A DNA stretch of 64,000 nucleotides from Halobellus limi (lineage in GTDB: Archaea; Halobacteriota; Halobacteria; Halobacteriales; Haloferacaceae): the NCBI RefSeq assembly GCF_004799685.1, contig NZ_CP031313.1, positions 124,001-188,000 on the forward strand, written 5' to 3'. The notes below the pieces were generated by a model. That model had not been told where the DNA came from, searched no databases, and saw only the letters and a program-made list of their open reading frames with translations. Each line of letters starts with the position of its first letter. Position 1 is the first letter of the stretch. Of this stretch, positions 61,265 through 64,000 are shown one piece after another. A program made the position numbers and the translations under genes.

Positions 61265-62461
61265 ATGAGTGAGTCCGAGTCATTCTTCGGTGATCCGGAC
61301 CCGATTTTCGCTGACAAGGAACTCCTTCGGGTGAGCCACCTTCCGGAGGGTGACCGGATTATCGGGCGCGATCAGGAACTCCAGAAGCTTGCGAACGCGA
61401 TCAAAGATGCCCAGCGTGGAGGCACCCCAAACAACGTCTTGATCTACGGCAAGACAGGGACCGGAAAGAGCCTCTGCTCGAAGTACATCACTCGCGATCT
61501 CACGCAGGCAGCCGCCGACAACGGGATCAAGGTCGGGGTCGCATACGTCGATTGTTTTCAGGAATCGACCGAGACACAGACCGTTCGGACGATTGCCCAA
61601 GCACTCAACGACCCCACTCAGACCGATATCACGGTCCCGCACACTGGCGTGAGTACCTCGGATTACTACCGCCGTCTCTGGGATATTCTCGATGCGCGAC
61701 TCGATGTGGGGCTCGTCATTCTCGACGAGATCGACAAACTCGAGGACGATAACGTGTTGATGCAGCTGTCGCGGGCCGCTGAAGCCGGGAAGGTCACCGA
61801 AAGTACCCTCGGTGTCATTGGCATCAGTAACAAGATTCGATACAAGGACTCGCTGAACGAGCGCGTCAAATCGAGTCTATCTGAGCGTGACTTCGTGTTT
61901 CCACCGTACGATGCGAACCAACTTCGTGAGATTCTCCGGTCCCGTGCCGACGCGTTCCGTGAAGGTGTCCTCGACGAGGACGTCATTCCCAAAGTCGCTG
62001 CCCTCGCCGCCAAAGAACACGGGGACGCACGCAAGGCGATCGATATCCTTCGCTACGCAGGCGAGATTGCGGACGAACACGGCGATGATACGGTGCGTGT
62101 TGAGTACGTCGACGAGGCACACGACCGCGAAGAGCAGGCGCGGCTCTCCGAACTCATCGCCAAGCAGCCAGAGCATTCAAAATATCTGTTGCAAGCACTG
62201 TCGTTGCAGGCCCAGGAGGCCCCTGATGACGATTCTGCGATCCCCACGAAGGACATCTATTCGATGTACGAACTCGTATGTGAACGGAACGGGGTCGATC
62301 CACTGAAGATGCGGCGCGTCCGCGATTTACTCTCCGAACTGGCGTTTCTCTCGCTCATCGAGCAAGAGCGTAAAGGCCGTGGGAAGGGCAAAGGCGCCCA
62401 CACAGTGAACCAGCTCGTCGATGAACCAGAGGTCGTCGTCGAGGCGTGTAAGTCTGCCTGA
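61265..62461 (+). CDS. orc1: Orc1/Cdc6 replication initiator
   Basis: A 398-residue AAA+ initiator. Walker A is YGKTGTGKS, Walker B LVILDEIDKLED, sensor 1 lies in LGVIGISNKIRY, and DARKAIDILRYAGEIA contains sensor 2. A C-terminal winged-helix region (about 300-390) includes MRRVRDLLSELAFLSLIE for ORB recognition. It should bind the adjacent ORB repeats and recruit the replicative helicase. The position directly beside the repeats marks it as the replicon's own initiator. Confidence 0.95.
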   Translation: MSESESFFGDPDPIFADKELLRVSHLPEGDRIIGRDQELQKLANAIKDAQRGGTPNNVLIYGKTGTGKSLCSKYITRDLTQAAADNGIKVGVAYVDCFQESTETQTVRTIAQALNDPTQTDITVPHTGVSTSDYYRRLWDILDARLDVGLVILDEIDKLEDDNVLMQLSRAAEAGKVTESTLGVIGISNKIRYKDSLNERVKSSLSERDFVFPPYDANQLREILRSRADAFREGVLDEDVIPKVAALAAKEHGDARKAIDILRYAGEIADEHGDDTVRVEYVDEAHDREEQARLSELIAKQPEHSKYLLQALSLQAQEAPDDDSAIPTKDIYSMYELVCERNGVDPLKMRRVRDLLSELAFLSLIEQERKGRGKGKGAHTVNQLVDEPEVVVEACKSA

Positions 62462-62563
62462 TGAGTTCGCTGGTGGGTTTTTCTCCGAGTTCGCTAGTAA
62501 TAGTGGAGTGCGTCGCCCGACGCCGAGATCTTCATTGCTCTTCTGATTACGGACGGGCCAATT

Positions 62564-62698
62564 TCACTCGGAATTCACCGCGATATCGACGGCTGAGATT
62601 GTGACGGCCTCGTATACCCGGTCTTTCATCGTCCGGCTCTCCATTTCTGCCTCCCATTCGCCGGTGAGATCGATATTCGGCGACCTCTTCTTGTTCAT
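62564..62698 (-). pseudogene. N-terminal fragment of a winged-HTH regulator
   Basis: A 44-residue open frame, MNKKRSPNIDLTGEWEAEME continuing SRTMKDRVYEAVT, whose start resembles haloarchaeal winged-HTH regulators (RTMKDRVYEAV...). It then ends at a stop after SAVDIAVNSE, before the recognition helix. It is probably a truncated gene. Inverted repeat C lies 50-90 bp upstream. Confidence 0.45.
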
Positions 62699-62748
62699 TG
62701 CTCACTGATACTCATCTTAATTTGCGCCCACACACATTTCTTATTCGA

Positions 62749-62788
62749 CTAACCAACAATGGGCTCAAAAGAAGGCGCTGTTGGTTAG
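62749..62788. repeat. Inverted repeat C (CTAACCAACA / TGTTGGTTAG)
   Basis: Perfect 10-bp arms at 62749-62758 and 62779-62788, identical to the arms of repeat A and nearly identical to repeat B. The rest of the gap from 62699 to 63123 contains nothing else that I recognise. Confidence 0.75.
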
Positions 62789-63123
62789 AGATCTCGATGT
62801 CGTGTTCGTCATCTACGACTCTAGCTGATCCTTCAACCTGGTCACTCGAGATATCGATTCGCGAGTGCCATCGTCCTTGATGATTCGCTGTGTGTACGTG
62901 AAAGCAGAGACTAGGAAACGCTCAGTTTAGGTGAACTATAGAGCGAATCAGGCCGCAAAGTCTATGATCCTCGTCAGAAGCACCGTGGCCGGTACAGAGG
63001 GTGAGTGCAGCACGAACGCGAGAGATGCGCCCCTATGTAGAACCTCTGGGCCTCATCGTCGTTACTGCAACCTGAGTTTGTCCCTTCAGAGCTTATTATG
63101 CCCTTCTCACACACTTCGTATCT

Positions 63124-63627
63124 ATGTCCTCTGAGGAACGACAACCTACCTCTGCCCCGAGTCGAGACGACATACTGGTCACCTTCCGTACTATGCTTCT
63201 CGGGTCGAAACGAGGGAGACCTCAAGAGGCTCTACTGATTGGTCTGGGACTCGGACTCTTCGCTCTGACGTTCCTCGCGTATGAACTCAATATCTTCTAC
63301 CACTCTGGTGGCGTCGTCTTCATTCCGTTTCACGCCGCCTTCCTCGGAGTGGCCGCTGCGTTCTGGACGGGGTACAGTCGAACCGGACTACTCGCTGGTT
63401 GGGTACTCACGTACCTCTCGTTCCTGGGGTGGCGGACGGAGTGGGCGACGGATATTTCGCCCCGGCCATTCATCGAACGCATAGCCTATGTCGTCCAACC
63501 AGACGGATTGGTTGCTCTCGCCATCATCGGAGTCGGAGTAGCGGTAATCGGGTTCACTGCGGGCACGCTCGCCCGAAAGGGCATTGACGCGCTTCGGACC
63601 GGACCTCAAACAGCCACCAACGACTGA
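63124..63627 (+). CDS. Membrane protein of unknown function
   Basis: A 167-residue protein with a polar N-terminus (about 35 residues) and four predicted membrane spans: ALLIGLGLGLFALTFLAYEL, VVFIPFHAAFLGVAAAFWTG, LLAGWVLTYLSFLGW and LVALAIIGVGVAVIGFTAGT. No catalytic or transport motif was recognised. It stands alone, with a possible TATA-like TTATTATGCCC (about 63092-63102) 20-30 bp before the ATG. Confidence 0.65.
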   Translation: MSSEERQPTSAPSRDDILVTFRTMLLGSKRGRPQEALLIGLGLGLFALTFLAYELNIFYHSGGVVFIPFHAAFLGVAAAFWTGYSRTGLLAGWVLTYLSFLGWRTEWATDISPRPFIERIAYVVQPDGLVALAIIGVGVAVIGFTAGTLARKGIDALRTGPQTATND

Positions 63628-64000
63628 TTGGATGCACGCAAAACGTTACGTGAATCGCTGCGGGAAAGAGGAGTGCGTGGCCGATTCGCGCTGTGTATGC
63701 ACCACGGTTGCATAATTATCTATTGAGACTGGTAGTTTCTCAAGCATCCAGTCCCCAGCGGTAGTTTCGGTGGTGATTTCATCCACTTATGTGATGAAAC
63801 CAACCGGAGATGATTCGCATAAATCTTTCACGATGAGGAAGATAGAAATCAGGACCCGCTTCAGTCGACCCATCGACGATGTGAGCAGCTATAATTATAT
63901 TTAATTAGATTTTACTATCTGGAGAATGGCCGAAGACGTATGGAACAACACCGCAGATCGTTAGCCAAGGCAACGACGTACCGATTGTTTGCTACCTCTG
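63628..64000. other. Terminal gap without a recognised gene
   Basis: The last 373 bp contain an AT-rich stretch (AATTATATTTAATTAGATTT, about 63892-63911) that looks like a promoter reading rightward. The sequence after it (ATGGCCGAAGACGTATGGAA, from 63926) may start a gene that continues past the window edge. Confidence 0.4.

Overview
The window reads as haloarchaeal (class Halobacteria) DNA. Its proteins are acidic, start codons sit about 25-30 bases after TATA boxes with little or no leader, secreted proteins carry Tat-lipobox signals (RR motif, then LAGC), and the gene families are haloarchaeal: Bat-type HTH regulators, halocyanin, the archaea-specific SMC-related protein, Orc1/Cdc6, ISH-type transposases. 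A partition module with iterons, an Orc1 gene beside an origin-like ORB array, many mobile elements and many broken genes point to a plasmid, megaplasmid or secondary chromosome rather than core chromosome. No rRNA, tRNA or CRISPR array was found.

Layout. 0-2.8 kb: an integrase tail joined to a decayed family B DNA polymerase, then an IS630-type element ending exactly at the start codon of an SMC-like zinc-hook ATPase (2.8-4.8 kb). 4.8-9.8 kb: threonine dehydrogenase and glycine C-acetyltransferase (threonine to glycine plus acetyl-CoA), a frameshifted regulator-like gene and an amino-acid-type binding lipoprotein. 10-29 kb: a large catabolic island. It holds two VOC proteins (one a likely extradiol dioxygenase), an HpcH/HpaI aldolase, a LigM/GcvT-like tetrahydrofolate-dependent demethylase, an IclR regulator with palindromic operator candidates, a complete PotABCD-like ABC importer, an aldehyde dehydrogenase, a 3-hydroxyisobutyrate-dehydrogenase-like reductase, an MBL-fold hydrolase, four tandem double-domain SnoaL-like paralogues plus a single-domain relative, and a MetE-like methyltransferase. 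My inference is import and breakdown of a methylated, possibly aromatic or ether-type, compound with methyl transfer through folate. The tandem SnoaL-like proteins are the least explained part.

29-37 kb: a truncated integrase, a phosphonate-type importer (phnDCE) without C-P lyase genes, a broken transposase, a HEPN-MNT toxin-antitoxin pair and an intact integrase. 37.5-39.3 kb: nine 13-bp iterons in three regularly spaced clusters, then parA and a partner gene. 39.4-42.5 kb: an IS6-type element nested inside an IS5-type element with an 8-bp target duplication, a MITE sharing the IS6 ends, and a broken gene with a RAMP-like C-terminus.

42.5-45.9 kb: a membrane-anchored HTH regulator flanked by two exported proteins and by 11-bp repeat arrays on both sides. 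46-60 kb: small membrane and regulatory genes, an orphan NuoCD with a zinc-ribbon protein, a two-domain halocyanin with one copper site lost, two Bat-type regulators, an FAD monooxygenase / TlpA / CcdA / lipoprotein run, a beta-carbonic anhydrase and an IS6-type element. 60.6-62.5 kb: two ORB-like repeats facing three inverted ones across a spacer, immediately upstream of orc1/cdc6: a probable replication origin.
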